Source: Saccharomyces uvarum
Lineage: Eukaryota; Ascomycota; Saccharomycetes; Saccharomycetales; Saccharomycetaceae
Assembly (NCBI GenBank): GCA_947243795.1
Contig: OX365941.1
Location: 310,001-374,000 of the forward strand
Direction of reading: 5' to 3'
DNA: 64,000 nucleotides
How positions within the stretch are numbered: the first letter of the stretch is position 1; each line of letters begins with the position of its first letter. This document shows positions 30,545 to 40,357 of the stretch, piece by piece. The notes under the pieces were generated by a model. That model was not told the origin of the DNA and ran no database searches. It worked only from the letters and a program-made list of their open reading frames with translations. The translations under genes and the position numbers were made by a program.

Positions 30545-31609
30545 ATGAAGTTCCAAGTTGCTCTATCTGCCCTTTTGGCATGCTCTTCTGCCGTCGTTGC
30601 CAGTCCAATTAACAGTTTGTTCAAACACAAGTCCGTTAAGACCACGCATAGCAGAGACATTAACTCCACTTCGCCCATCTGGAATGGCTCTAATACCACT
30701 ACCAACACAACCTATTCCAACAGCACAAACAGTACTTCTAATTCTACTTCCTCCAACAACGAGCTGCAAATCATTGTAACAGGTGGCCAAGTCCCAATCA
30801 CTAACAGCTCTTTGACCCACACCAACTACACTAGATTATACAACAGCTCCTCTGCTTTGAACATTACTCAATTGTATAACATCGCTCGTGTTGTAAATGA
30901 AACTATCCAAGACAAATCCTCTACTGGTGCCATTGTTGTCACCAATGCTAAGTCTTTGGAAGCCGTCTCTTTCTTCTTCTCTATCTTATTCGACACTAAC
31001 AAAACAATTGTTGTCACTGAAGACTCTGCTTACGCTATCCCAGTGGCTAACGATAAGAATGCCGCTAAGCGTGGTGTTTTGTCCGTTACTTCTGATAAGT
31101 TAGTATACTCCGGTGTTTTCACTCCAGCTTCTACCTTTTCCTACGGTGCTGGTTTGCCAGTTGCTATCGTCGATGACCAAGACCAAGTTGAATGGTTCTT
31201 CGATGCTTCCAGGCCAACTTTGATCTCTCCTAGCTCTGTCATCAGAAAAGAATATACCAACTTCACTACTCCATTCGGTATTTTTGAAAATGGTGCACCA
31301 ATTGTCCCAATTGTCTATGATGGCGGTTACTCCTCCAGCTTGATTGACTCTTTGAGCTCTGCCGTTCAAGGTTTGGTTGTTGTTTCTTCTGGTTCCAGCA
31401 ATTCTACTTCTTCATCCATTGCAAGCGATATAATTCCAGTTGTCTACGCTGAAGCCAGCACGCCATTGAACTTCATCGACAAGCAAGATGTTCCAGAGAA
31501 CGCTGTCGGTGCCGGTTACTTATCTCCAATTAAAGCTCAAATCTTGTTGTCCATTGCTGCTGTTAATGGCGTCACCTCCAAGTCTGCTTTGGATGACATT
31601 TTCCCATAA
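30545..31609 (+). CDS. YGP1: YGP1, secreted stress- and starvation-induced glycoprotein
   Basis: A 354-residue protein, homologous to S. cerevisiae Ygp1 (YNL160W, gp37), a cell wall-related secretory glycoprotein and paralog of sporulation protein Sps100. It starts with a clear signal peptide, MKFQVALSALLACSSAVVAS. Residues about 35-110 are Asn/Ser/Thr-rich with many N-glycosylation sequons (NST, NTT, NSS). The remaining part is an asparaginase-like fold (IIVTGGQVPITNSS, GAIVVTNAKSLEAVSFFFSILF), without evidence that the active-site residues are kept. The strong preference for optimal codons implies high expression. STREs and a TATA box lie upstream. Confidence 0.96.
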   Translation: MKFQVALSALLACSSAVVASPINSLFKHKSVKTTHSRDINSTSPIWNGSNTTTNTTYSNSTNSTSNSTSSNNELQIIVTGGQVPITNSSLTHTNYTRLYNSSSALNITQLYNIARVVNETIQDKSSTGAIVVTNAKSLEAVSFFFSILFDTNKTIVVTEDSAYAIPVANDKNAAKRGVLSVTSDKLVYSGVFTPASTFSYGAGLPVAIVDDQDQVEWFFDASRPTLISPSSVIRKEYTNFTTPFGIFENGAPIVPIVYDGGYSSSLIDSLSSAVQGLVVVSSGSSNSTSSSIASDIIPVVYAEASTPLNFIDKQDVPENAVGAGYLSPIKAQILLSIAAVNGVTSKSALDDIFP

Positions 31610-32553
31610 ATGATAAAATCTAGATCTAACAAAAATTAAAAAACTTTTTTTTTGCTCATCATCATCATTTTCAATTTTCACGTAACAACTTCTATTTTCG
31701 TTCGTAATAGAAACCATACTTTTCATTAAACCAGTATGCCTGTTTTATAAAACTTTATTACTACTTTTTTGAGACATATACCCTAAATAATTAATTAATT
31801 AATTCATAAAAGAATTATTTGAATTCTATAAGCTTTTCCTCTTGCTCTCATCATTCATGACTTCGACTCAACCAGCCCTAGTTCCGTTCAAAAAAAAAGA
31901 TTTATGTTTGATGCGGAAAACGAACAAAACTTAATACAGACCCTTTAACATTTAACTCCCAAAGATTCAGTGTTCGGTTCCTACAAGCACCCTAAAAAAT
32001 GTAAAAAAACCAAAAAAAAATGATTTCTAAATAATCAATGTACACTTTCTAGAATTTACCACCATCCTGCTAGTTTACTAGTGGGTTGGTATGCACTATC
32101 ATAGAAAAGGGCCCTGAGATGTTTGGAAGTCGCAAGAGGCAATACAAGTAAGGCTAGGAAAACCCCTTCTTCAAAAAATCAATTAGAAACATCAATTGCC
32201 TATAACAGTTTATCATCTTCATTCCGCATATATAACATACACACAATTAATACTAAATGAACAGAGCAAATCATACCGTTTCTATTCTCAGAAACGCCTC
32301 TATAAAAGTCCTTGGCCGCCCTCATCTTTCGTTCATGTAACAAAAGGTCATCATATCTTGCGCCTAGTAGAACTTCATAGCTGCTATTGTCTGAGCGACT
32401 TGCTCAGTTTGAATTCATTTTGACGCGAAGTGTCCCAAACAGCAACAATACGTATAAGAAGGTCATGTCTAATAAATTCGGAGATTGCAAAATGAATATT
32501 GTACACATACCCAAAAAAACGTCCTCCTGTCCTGTATAAACACTTTTTCTTCA
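31610..32553. other. 944-bp convergent gap between YGP1 and ASI2
   Basis: Unusually long for a gap between converging genes. It contains AT-rich stretches, a short TTAA(TTAA) repeat near 31789-31803 and poly-A runs around 32005-32020. The only ORFs are short and unlike anything I know. I found no tRNA or LTR; a non-coding transcript or replication origin is possible but not supported. Confidence 0.4.
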
Positions 32554-33420
32554 TTAGAAAACAGTTGGTCCTGCCATTCTTTGGCTTACCAGTATTCTAT
32601 GAACGCCTTTATATCTTCTGATAACAGTGAACAAGAGACACAGTACAAAGAAAAATCCAGCAGTAACCATGTAAATAGTACCGCTCACGCCATAGACTAA
32701 ATATATTAAAATGGTAGAGACTTTCACGAATAGTTCGAAGATTTTGGAAAATATTAGTTTTAACCAGTCCATCTTTGATTCATTACTATTAGCACTTTTC
32801 ATTATAAATTTTATCATCGGGGAAGAATAAAATACGATAATATTATGAAATTTGCCCAGTAGTCCCAGTTTGCCTGTATCTTTATACGCAATTAGTGTCG
32901 TGCCATTTGAACCAAAAATTTTCGCAAATTTCCAGTACCCCACAATTTCAATTATAAAATCATTTTCGGAAAAGGTCATTGAATTGAATCCACTTCTCAG
33001 TATGTTATATACGGAAAACGGGAATAATATTAGTCCAATAAAGTAATCTAAAATGAATAGATTTCTAAGGAAGGTTCTAAGAGGACTTTGCTGTCTTGCT
33101 AAAAACGGCGAATCGGCTGTGTTTGCGTTGGTAGCCCTTCTGTTATTCACATTAGTTCCTTCATTTCCGCCTCTGCTCGGGTCCACGTTAGTGGCTCTGC
33201 TTATGGAGGCCGAGCTCATATTCCTTCTAAGGGAATTGAATATGCCATCAATGGCTTGCTGAACATCCTGCTGTAGTTCTTGTTGAGACTGTTCAGTTGT
33301 AGGCGATGGTTCTCTATTTGGCCTGGGGTCTGATTCAACCAGAAATCGTTGAAACAAATAATCATCATTATCGTCTCTTTCTATCCGATGATCATGGGGA
33401 TGATAGTGATGGCTGGACAT
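32554..33420 (-). CDS. ASI2: ASI2, inner nuclear membrane Asi complex subunit
   Basis: A 288-residue membrane protein homologous to S. cerevisiae Asi2 (YNL159C). The ORF extends 41 codons upstream, but the ATG at 33420 gives the recognised [18 protein letters not shown] start. In S. cerevisiae Asi2 works with RING proteins Asi1 and Asi3 at the inner nuclear membrane to degrade mislocalised membrane proteins and escaped Stp1/Stp2. The first 115 residues are polar. Hydrophobic segments are near 127-150 ([19 protein letters not shown]) and two near 235-275 ([32 protein letters not shown]). No enzyme motif is seen, as expected for the non-RING subunit. Confidence 0.94.
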   Translation of the reverse strand: MSSHHYHPHDHRIERDDNDDYLFQRFLVESDPRPNREPSPTTEQSQQELQQDVQQAIDGIFNSLRRNMSSASISRATNVDPSRGGNEGTNVNNRRATNANTADSPFLARQQSPLRTFLRNLFILDYFIGLILFPFSVYNILRSGFNSMTFSENDFIIEIVGYWKFAKIFGSNGTTLIAYKDTGKLGLLGKFHNIIVFYSSPMIKFIMKSANSNESKMDWLKLIFSKIFELFVKVSTILIYLVYGVSGTIYMVTAGFFFVLCLLFTVIRRYKGVHRILVSQRMAGPTVF

Positions 33421-33682
33421 TATTGAGCCTATATAACAGTATTTCCTGCAGTTAAAAACTAACCTGTTTTCATGCTTCTGTGCAGGATTCGTCCTCACAA
33501 TCCCTATAAATAGGCATACTTGCTCTTTACTAAAAATGATCACAAGTGACGGAAACCAAGTGTGATGCTCAAAAAATAAAAAAACTACATGAATGTGTTA
33601 AAGTCGGCCGTTGAGCACCATTAGGGCCCATTCGGTCTTAGTACGTACTGAACCATCATCAAGAATTGACTGGCATCCACAG

Positions 33683-34285
33683 ATGCAGCTCGCGCGAACA
33701 CAGCTTGGCCAATGGCTTTTTGTATTTATTCTATTTACCATTGGATTTGTGCACGCTAATACGGAATCGATCCTGTTTCGAGTTCCGCACAATTTCCCAC
33801 TCTCAGAAGTAAGAGACAGATTCGTTTCCAGCAGCGATTTTAACTCCGTTCCTTTTATATCACTATTAGGCGAAACGATGGGCCAGGTCACCGTCAAGGT
33901 CAATACCACCAATGCGCAGCTAGGTGACACTACGTATATCGAATTAAAGGACTTGCAAAGAGACGAAACATACCAGATAAAGGCATGTTGGTCAGCTATA
34001 CATCCTGTATCCATCGACGACCTACAGACTATCATAATTCCGCGTTCCACTGAATTCCAAGGAACCACATCGGATCACGCGAGAATAGTGGTGGCGTTTC
34101 AGATGGTGCCCGACTCATACCCCAGAGAACACGCTATGGTTCCAATTCAAGTCTCGTTGATTACTACCAAGCTGGCCATCCCGGTGGATATCTACCCTAT
34201 TCTGGTCGTTATAGTAATATTAATAGCAGGTCTTACTGTTACCCGGGCACCTCACGTGCTGAACGATCTTTTGTTGAAGTTTTAG
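33683..34285 (+). CDS. PGA1: PGA1, ER subunit of GPI-mannosyltransferase II
   Basis: A 200-residue protein starting at the ATG at 33683 ([21 protein letters not shown]), matching S. cerevisiae Pga1 (YNL158W, 198 residues); the frame is open upstream but without another ATG that gives a known start. Pga1 partners with Gpi18 to add the second mannose to GPI precursors in the ER. An N-terminal signal/anchor covers residues 9-23, the middle is a lumenal beta-rich region with NTT sequon, and a C-terminal transmembrane segment ([16 protein letters not shown]) is near 170-186, followed by a short tail ending LLLKF. It is divergent from ASI2 with about 260 bp between starts. Confidence 0.94.
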   Translation: MQLARTQLGQWLFVFILFTIGFVHANTESILFRVPHNFPLSEVRDRFVSSSDFNSVPFISLLGETMGQVTVKVNTTNAQLGDTTYIELKDLQRDETYQIKACWSAIHPVSIDDLQTIIIPRSTEFQGTTSDHARIVVAFQMVPDSYPREHAMVPIQVSLITTKLAIPVDIYPILVVIVILIAGLTVTRAPHVLNDLLLKF

Positions 34286-34423
34286 GTAAGCTTAGCCCCC
34301 CTGGGTTGTATGGCCTCATCACAGAACAAGATGTAAGGAAGGTTTGATGGGTCAACCATCGTTTAGACATAGATGTGAAATTTTAATTGACAAAAACCAA
34401 AACAGAATAAAAAGCTCGCTACT

Positions 34424-34927
34424 ATGTCGAATGAAAACTTATCTCCCAATAGTAGTAACACTGATTTACCAAAACTGACTAATGATGAGGGCGAAGCCAT
34501 CGATACAAGCAAATTTTCCCCCAATGAGATGAAACTGTTAAAATTGTACGGTAAGTTGCCATCAAGAAAAGATATTTTCAAGCATACCATGGATAAGAGA
34601 AAATATTTTGATAGCGGTGATTACGCTTTGCAAAAAGCAGGCATCCAGAACAACGATCCAGTAAATTATGGCAAGAATAATCTGCCCTTGACCAACCCTA
34701 GCAAACTACGAGAAGATATCATAAGAAGAAGGATAAGCACCTGCCCATCGACTGCGTCTACTGCTGGGGTAGTAGACAACGCAACTTTGATACAGAAAGA
34801 GGGCAGTATATCGAGTGGACCACCATCGTCTAACAACGGTGTGATTGGAGGCAGTACGAGTTCAACTCCAAATGGCAATCACGGATCTACATCTCCTAGT
34901 CTACATTCTGGATCATCCACTAGATAA
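34424..34927 (+). CDS. IGO1: IGO1, endosulfine-family PP2A-Cdc55 inhibitor
   Basis: A 167-residue protein of the ENSA/ARPP19 family (S. cerevisiae Igo1, YNL157W, 168 residues). Greatwall kinase Rim15 phosphorylates the serine in the motif YFDSGDYAL, here Ser64, after which Igo1 inhibits PP2A-Cdc55 and lets cells enter quiescence with stable mRNAs. The conserved core spans about residues 30-72 (FSPNEMKLLKLYGKLPSR...). The rest is Ser/Gly/Thr-rich and disordered. The key motif is intact. It begins 139 bp after PGA1 on the same strand. Confidence 0.97.
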   Translation: MSNENLSPNSSNTDLPKLTNDEGEAIDTSKFSPNEMKLLKLYGKLPSRKDIFKHTMDKRKYFDSGDYALQKAGIQNNDPVNYGKNNLPLTNPSKLREDIIRRRISTCPSTASTAGVVDNATLIQKEGSISSGPPSSNNGVIGGSTSSTPNGNHGSTSPSLHSGSSTR

Positions 34928-35114
34928 TTAGATAAACAGGTAGTCTGTATTTCCAATTTTTGTAAATATAAAGAGTTTTTTTTTAATTTGAAACGACTAA
35001 AGGATTTGTTAAATACTATATAGGTATGTAATTAATTATATGAATAGAACGGAATAAAACGGTTTGACGTTCTTTATCGTTTTTTCGAGATAATTTACTT
35101 TCAGGACCTTGAAT

Positions 35115-36002
35115 TTAATAAGAATATAAATATCTTCCTAGTTTACCGAACATTAGAGAACCAAGGAAGTAAAAATCCATGAAATAAATTAACTGAGAAC
35201 CATCAATAATGTCTTTATAACAAGAAATGCAACAACCTATCCCGATACAGATGCAACTCAGTAACATGGATATGGAACCATCGAAAAATAACCATAATAT
35301 CACATTCAGAAGCCCCCATGCACCTGCAGCTTGCAGGGAGGAGTTCCACTGTATTTTTCTAATGCCGAATGTGACACCTAGCATGGCGTTGATACTTCTA
35401 ATCACTGAAGGTAAACTGTCATGGGGAACTGAGCTCCTAACAACCTCTGTTTGGAAAATCTGATCCAAGATCGGTATGATAGAACCAAATAATACCCCCT
35501 CGATGGCGTAGCCCAACCAGTCGGGTAGAACTCCATTGCAAATTTTAACGCCGAGAATAAGAGGTCTTGATGCAAATTCTGGATGTAAAAGATGATTATC
35601 GTGCAAGTTTCTTGATAGTTCATGGTATGCTATGCCACTTAATGATAAAATCAAAATGGCCTGCAAGTAATGAATGACATTCTGACGAGTTTTCATCGTC
35701 CTGGATGGGAAGTTTTCGTGAATGGATGAAGCAGATAATATCCTTTCCAAATTATTTGACGAAACTGGATTCCTAGGGAGCGAACTACTTACTTTATCAC
35801 CGTAGCCAAACGTTGAATCGATCGTTTGATCTCTACTATATCTGCCAGAGTCTATGGAGACGGATCGTTTCAGTTCCTCATAAATATCGTTATCTTCCGA
35901 TCTCACTACGTCATCGTCATACAATGAATACAGCTGGGGCTTAGTTAAAGAACTAATTGATTCGGTGCTTTTTTTTGGGTCCGGTTTTCTTCTATTGGCC
36001 AT
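35115..36002 (-). CDS. NSG2: NSG2, INSIG-family ER sterol-sensing regulator
   Basis: A 295-residue protein homologous to S. cerevisiae Nsg2 (YNL156C, 299), an INSIG homolog that binds Hmg2 (HMG-CoA reductase) in the ER and shields it from degradation; Nsg1 is its paralog. Residues 1-105 are polar with Ser-rich stretches. The membrane part begins near 107 (VIHYLQAILILSLSGIAYH) and includes the INSIG-typical segments ILGVKICNGVLPDWLGYAIEG, GVTFGIRKIQWNSSLQAAG and WGLLNVILWLFFDGSISMLL, then two further hydrophobic helices. The start codon region overlaps a small upstream minus-strand ORF, described next. Confidence 0.95.
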   Translation of the reverse strand: MANRRKPDPKKSTESISSLTKPQLYSLYDDDVVRSEDNDIYEELKRSVSIDSGRYSRDQTIDSTFGYGDKVSSSLPRNPVSSNNLERILSASSIHENFPSRTMKTRQNVIHYLQAILILSLSGIAYHELSRNLHDNHLLHPEFASRPLILGVKICNGVLPDWLGYAIEGVLFGSIIPILDQIFQTEVVRSSVPHDSLPSVIRSINAMLGVTFGIRKIQWNSSLQAAGAWGLLNVILWLFFDGSISMLLSCICIGIGCCISCYKDIIDGSQLIYFMDFYFLGSLMFGKLGRYLYSY

Positions 36003-36172
36003 TCTGTCTTCTGTTTTGTTTTAGAAATACCTTGTCCTTTATTGTTTTCTTTGTCTTCTTCCTCTTGGTGCTTTGACTTCGAGTGTTTACCAAACTTTTG
36101 CTTTACCTTTTGCACGCCTACTACTATGCCCTTTATCGCAAATATAATAGGTACTATAATAAGTCCTATCAT
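35945..36172 (-). CDS. small one-pass membrane protein candidate overlapping NSG2
   Basis: From the ATG at 36172 a 75-codon ORF runs into the first 58 bases of NSG2 in a different frame. It starts MIGLIIVPIIFAIKGIVVG, a good transmembrane or signal-anchor segment, and continues with a Lys/Glu/Gln-rich hydrophilic tail (KQKFGKHSKSKHQEEEDKEN). S. cerevisiae has a small annotated ORF at about this place (I remember YNL156C-A) but I cannot confirm identity. The anchor-plus-charged-tail design and tight overlap favour a real short gene or an upstream ORF of the NSG2 transcript, which would reduce NSG2 translation. Confidence 0.45.
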   Translation of the reverse strand: MIGLIIVPIIFAIKGIVVGVQKVKQKFGKHSKSKHQEEEDKENNKGQGISKTKQKTEWPIEENRTQKKAPNQLVL

Positions 36173-36555
36173 CAAATATCGAGCTACCGAGTAGGAAACA
36201 AGAAACCTAACATCTCGAAGTATGATAATCTCAGCACACTTGCATTTTAAACTTCTAACTCATTCATATCTACCCACCCTTTAACTCCCACACCGATAAA
36301 AAAAAGGTGCCCCGCTCGTGGACAGCGACGTTCGTATACATCGAAACGCCTCACCCTCTTCTCGGTGGCAAAAGCGGGTTCTATAATGGATATAAAGAAG
36401 TAATACGAACAGCATGTGCAAGAGGTCGAGCGAAGAAGGGACCACGATAACAGTAGAGAGCTGACGTGCGTTGGAGTGTGCCACTGCTGAGTGAGGGTGT
36501 CTTAATCTCAATTTAAAAGAATAAATACTAGACGCTTTTTTGCTATATTTGAAGA

Positions 36556-37395
36556 ATGTCGGCGGCTATTGGGGAAGAAACCGGGATGCTGGATGTGGGG
36601 AGACACTGTGCTTATTGCAGGCAGCTGGACTTCCTACCATTCCATTGTTCATTTTGCAACGACGATTTCTGTTCCAAGCATAGGCTGAAGGAAGACCATC
36701 ACTGTAGGTGGTTGCTGGAACAAGAAGAATCTTCTAAGAACAATGAGAAGGCAACTATGAGCCAGAGTGGTTTTGGCTCAAGAAATGAGGCATATTTCAA
36801 GAGCTTGTTACCAGAAAGAGCAAATGTTAGAGTTCAGATGGCGGACGATAATCGGAAACCGAGGAGAGATATTAATACTGTTAAAGTGAGTTCCAGTTTA
36901 AATTCGAAGACGTTGGATAAGATCTTTAGGTTCTTTCAAAAGAATGAGAAAAAAAGGAACAGTAATAGTAAATCCAAAAAGACTTTCAGCTCTTCTTCAA
37001 ATAAAATTATTCAACTAGCGAACCTTAAGAAAACGGCTAAAGGTGATACGAAGATTCCATCACAAAATAGAATATATATTTGGTGTTACTCGGTGGATGG
37101 TACTGAAAGGGATACTACCAACGAAGACTTGAAAGTGCCCATATATATAAACGAAATATGGCCTGTTGGTAGAGCCATGGATTACCTGTCCATCCACTTG
37201 AATGTGAAATTTAGTACTTTGACTAGTTCAACTTCCAATCAGAAGTTTCAACTGTATAAATTGAAGGATGGTGGCTCTTCGGGTAAACTGATTTCATTTG
37301 AGAAGCTTGAACCTTCTTTGAGAGTAACCAACGAAATCAAAGATCTTGATACTCTGTACTTGGTTCATGGTGATGCAGACGAAAAATTTAGTTAG
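36556..37395 (+). CDS. CUZ1: CUZ1, AN1 zinc-finger protein linking Cdc48 and proteasome
   Basis: A 279-residue protein homologous to S. cerevisiae Cuz1 (YNL155W, 274). An AN1-type zinc finger is complete, with Cys18, Cys21, Cys31, Cys34, Cys39, His42, His48 and Cys50. A basic, disordered linker (about 105-160, KKRNSNSKSKKTFSSSSNK) joins a C-terminal ubiquitin-like fold (about 170-275: YIWCYSVDGTERDT...VPIYINEIWPVGRAMDYLSIHL). Cuz1 binds the proteasome and Cdc48 and protects against arsenite and other metalloids. Human ZFAND1 is the counterpart. The reading frame is intact. Confidence 0.95.
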   Translation: MSAAIGEETGMLDVGRHCAYCRQLDFLPFHCSFCNDDFCSKHRLKEDHHCRWLLEQEESSKNNEKATMSQSGFGSRNEAYFKSLLPERANVRVQMADDNRKPRRDINTVKVSSSLNSKTLDKIFRFFQKNEKKRNSNSKSKKTFSSSSNKIIQLANLKKTAKGDTKIPSQNRIYIWCYSVDGTERDTTNEDLKVPIYINEIWPVGRAMDYLSIHLNVKFSTLTSSTSNQKFQLYKLKDGGSSGKLISFEKLEPSLRVTNEIKDLDTLYLVHGDADEKFS

Positions 37396-37679
37396 AAGGA
37401 CATTATAAAAAATAATAAGACAATGCTCCATAATGTGAAGTATATACTAAACACAAAAAAAAATAACGACTCATTGAAGATATATAATTAAAATTAAAAT
37501 AATAATATAAAAGTACGTAGAATTTTTTTTTTTTTAGAAAAGACTTTTTTTTTGTCTTTGATGAAGTGATAAAAAGGTAAAAAGATATAATGTACATCAA
37601 AATCGTAAGACCAGTAAAAAACAAGACAACCAGAAAATAGCAGAAAAGTACATCGGATAAATACTTCTTCCCACTCCTT

Positions 37680-39314
37680 TCAACAACATCCCATCTTACT
37701 GAAAAATCCCTTCGAGGATTTATTACTACTCAAGTCTTGAGTAGGGTTGTTAGCGTTCGGCTCGTTGTTGGTTGTTGGTTGTGCACCATATGGATACTTG
37801 TTAGTTTGACCGTTAGCATTAGTATCAGGAGATTGTTTAGATTTCTGTTGCTGTTGAGCATACTTTTGTTGAGTCTGTTGCTGGTATGCTTCGTATGAAG
37901 TTGGGTCGAGCTTGGAAGCTTCTCTTTCTTCATCGTAATGTGAATCACCGTGTTGTAACTGGTAGCGGTTGGCTTGCTGTTGGGCTTGAGCTTGTTGCAG
38001 TTGCAGTTGTTGCTTTTGTGCTTGTGCTTGTGCTTGTGCCTGTGCCTGAGCCTGTGCTTGTTGCTGTTGCAGTTGCTGCTGACTATACTGATGGTGATGA
38101 TCAGGTGATGAGTACTGATGGTTTTTACTTCTGTGCCTTCTTGACTTCTCGTTCGGTGGATTTGGATGACCATAACCATGTAAGTTGGGCTTTTTATTTA
38201 TTGATAAATCCCACCCACGACCGCCGTTCAGTTTCATCCAATCATATTGTCCATCGGCACTTTCACCTAAATCATCTAAGATAGATAGCAATAACATACG
38301 GTAGCCTTCATAGTCAGGGGTTTCCTCAAATGATAAATTTCTGACAATTTCCAAATATCTACCGAATTGAATTGGTAGCCCCTGAGCTAAGTCATAAACG
38401 TTTGTTAGCCTTTTCTTTTCACCAATTTTTTCGTATTTTTGTTTGTTGTTTGGTGCTTTCAAGCCTTGCCATGGTAATTGACCTCTCAGGAAATAAAAGA
38501 AAACATGTCCCATTGCTTCCATGTCATCTCTCCTGGATTGTTCCCTACCTAAATGAGTATTTATTGACATGTATCTTGCTGTACCGCTCAATGATTTCTT
38601 TTCCCTATATGGAATGTGCTGTTTAGTCTTTGGATCACGATATTGTTTGGCCATACCAAAATCAATCAGATGAACTTTATTGGCATCCTGTTGTCCTGGT
38701 CTTCCAATTAAGAAGTTATCAGGTTTGATATCACGATAAATCAAATCATGCGCATGTAAATCTTCAATCAAAGTTATCATTTGCACCGCAACTTGTACTA
38801 CGGTCTTCACTGAGAATCTTCTCCCACACCAGTCGAATAAATCTTCCAAAGAAGGACCCAGTAAATCAATGACTAATATATTATGTAGTCCCTCTTGGCC
38901 GAAATAGTATGCTTGTGGTATACCGGGGGTTCCTGCTAGAATTTTATAGGTTCTGTATTCGTCCTTTAGTTGTGGAGCTTCAGTTTTTCTCGGTTCAAAC
39001 TTGATAGCCACTGGAAACCCATTGATCATGTTGGTACCTTCGAAAAGAACACCAAATGAACCTTCACCAATTTTCTTACCTATCTTGTAATGTAATCCGA
39101 CTATGCTAGAATCATCACGAGATTGAGAGCCAGAATGCGGAGCAGAACTGGTTCCAGGATTCAAATTGGAGCTAACGTGTAAGGATGGAGGTAGATTACC
39201 ATTTACCAATCTAATGTTACTACGATTAGGCATTTGTGAATTCATTGTAGTTGATATATTATTGACTGCTAGACCTGAATTCGTTCCCGTTAAAGAAGTT
39301 TGCACTTGAGACAT
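37680..39314 (-). CDS. YCK2: YCK2, palmitoylated plasma-membrane casein kinase I
   Basis: A 544-residue CK1 (S. cerevisiae Yck2, YNL154C, 546). The ATG at 39314 gives MSQVQTSLTGTNSG, the known start; the upstream three codons come from a non-ATG extension. Kinase landmarks: G-loop GEGSFG 83-88, Lys105 in VAIKFE, catalytic Asp195 in YRDIKPDNFL, and DFG 218-220. The tail is Gln/Ala-rich, with an alternating Q-A stretch (about 415-440) and ends GFFSKMGCC, two Cys that are palmitoylated by Akr1 in S. cerevisiae. Yck2 acts in glucose sensing (Rgt2/Snf3-Mth1), endocytosis signals and septin organisation with Yck1. Confidence 0.97.
   Translation of the reverse strand: MSQVQTSLTGTNSGLAVNNISTTMNSQMPNRSNIRLVNGNLPPSLHVSSNLNPGTSSAPHSGSQSRDDSSIVGLHYKIGKKIGEGSFGVLFEGTNMINGFPVAIKFEPRKTEAPQLKDEYRTYKILAGTPGIPQAYYFGQEGLHNILVIDLLGPSLEDLFDWCGRRFSVKTVVQVAVQMITLIEDLHAHDLIYRDIKPDNFLIGRPGQQDANKVHLIDFGMAKQYRDPKTKQHIPYREKKSLSGTARYMSINTHLGREQSRRDDMEAMGHVFFYFLRGQLPWQGLKAPNNKQKYEKIGEKKRLTNVYDLAQGLPIQFGRYLEIVRNLSFEETPDYEGYRMLLLSILDDLGESADGQYDWMKLNGGRGWDLSINKKPNLHGYGHPNPPNEKSRRHRSKNHQYSSPDHHHQYSQQQLQQQQAQAQAQAQAQAQAQKQQLQLQQAQAQQQANRYQLQHGDSHYDEEREASKLDPTSYEAYQQQTQQKYAQQQQKSKQSPDTNANGQTNKYPYGAQPTTNNEPNANNPTQDLSSNKSSKGFFSKMGCC
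38010..38062 (-). repeat. hexanucleotide Gln-Ala repeat in YCK2
   Basis: Tandem GCTTGT/GCCTGT/GCCTGA units code for alternating Gln and Ala on the minus strand. Third-position changes between units show it is not newly expanded. Confidence 0.85.
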
Positions 39315-39708
39315 TTCGAGCACGGTTTTGCTTTGCGTTTTCTTTTGCGTTCAGTACGAACGATAAGCCTAGTCTATCAAAAGGTGAAAAAAAAAATTAT
39401 AATATTGATTTGCACAGAAACACGACCACAACCACGGTTTCTAAACCTCGAAAGAACGAAAGAATGTCAAACGAAAGAAGTAATCCCTTAAAAGATACTC
39501 TTTTTCCTTGTCTGAAAAAAAAAAGTACGTAGGAATATATGCGGATCTATAAAGGTATACAGAAAACTCTATCTCATACACAATAACTTAAACTTCTTTC
39601 TATTATCATGTTCTTAACTTTTCTTTGTTTTCCCTCCTGAAAAAGATTAAAAATTTTTCATTACTCATTTTGTGGAGACACCCACAGCCCACACAGCAGG
39701 GTAGGGCC
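39315..39708. other. YCK2 promoter and GIM3 3' region
   Basis: 394 bp between two genes read leftwards, AT-rich, with a 10-base A run near 39514. I see no RNA gene or recognised factor site. Confidence 0.4.
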
Positions 39709-40098
39709 TTAACGTTCAAGGTTGATATTATCGCCAAACTTGGCGTACAGGGAAGCCTTCAGAGCATCAAGACGGCCGTCAATGTCACCTTGCTTATCCT
39801 GAAGGGTCTCAATTTTGTCGTCGAGAAGCTGTGCATCTTCTTCGAGCTGTGCGGCCACTTTGCTCTGTTTCATGAAGATGAAGAGGTCACCGACTTTGTA
39901 CTGCACAGGCTCGTCTTCATCGATCAGCTCGATCTCCAGGGAAACGTCATCGAGGTACTCCTTCTCCTGTCTCTGCAAAGTCAACTCCTGCACAATGGTA
40001 TCCTTGCGCATGATCAGCTTTGAGAACTCGTTGATTTTCTGCTGGTCCTCGAACGTCACCTGTGTGTTGTTCCTTTGTCCCTGGGGCAACAATTCCAT
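39709..40098 (-). CDS. GIM3: GIM3, prefoldin subunit 4
   Basis: A 129-residue protein of the beta-type prefoldin family, equal in length to S. cerevisiae Gim3/Pfd4 (YNL153C). Prefoldin is a six-subunit jellyfish-like chaperone that passes actin and tubulin to the TRiC/CCT chaperonin. Two long coiled-coil arms (about 20-55 FEDQQKINEFSKLIMRKDTI and about 80-118 KVAAQLEEDAQLLDDKIETL) flank the short beta hairpin segment (VSLEIELIDEDEPVQYKVGDLF). The protein ends NINLER. GIM3 and INN1 are divergent with about 260 bp between starts. Confidence 0.96.
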   Translation of the reverse strand: MELLPQGQRNNTQVTFEDQQKINEFSKLIMRKDTIVQELTLQRQEKEYLDDVSLEIELIDEDEPVQYKVGDLFIFMKQSKVAAQLEEDAQLLDDKIETLQDKQGDIDGRLDALKASLYAKFGDNINLER

Positions 40099-40357
40099 CT
40101 TAATTCTGTATGCTTGCTTCTGCGATGCCTGATAATCCAGTACCTACCGCAGCATCACTTACAGCGTAGTGTCTCTTTTATTAGCTTCTTTTAAAATTGT
40201 ACGAAAAGCCGCCTCTGCTGGTCACGCAAGACGGCCGGATCTTTTCTTCTAGTATGATTTAGATGAAAACATAGACAGGCTGCATACTGATAATACGAGG
40301 GAGTTCGAGGATCACAGGTTTCATGATTGACATTGTGTTAGCTCGAGTCGTTGCCGG

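Noticed and set aside
30558-30820. overlapping ORFs on both strands in the YGP1 leader region
   Set aside because: They are shadows of the Ser/Asn/Thr-rich YGP1 sequence, which has a signal peptide and biased codons.
36281-36511. 76-codon minus-strand ORF upstream of CUZ1
   Set aside because: Its first codon is TTG, not ATG, and the product resembles no known protein.
37886-38284. 132-codon plus-strand ORF opposite YCK2
   Set aside because: Antisense of the Gln/Ala repeat and kinase tail; no independent support.
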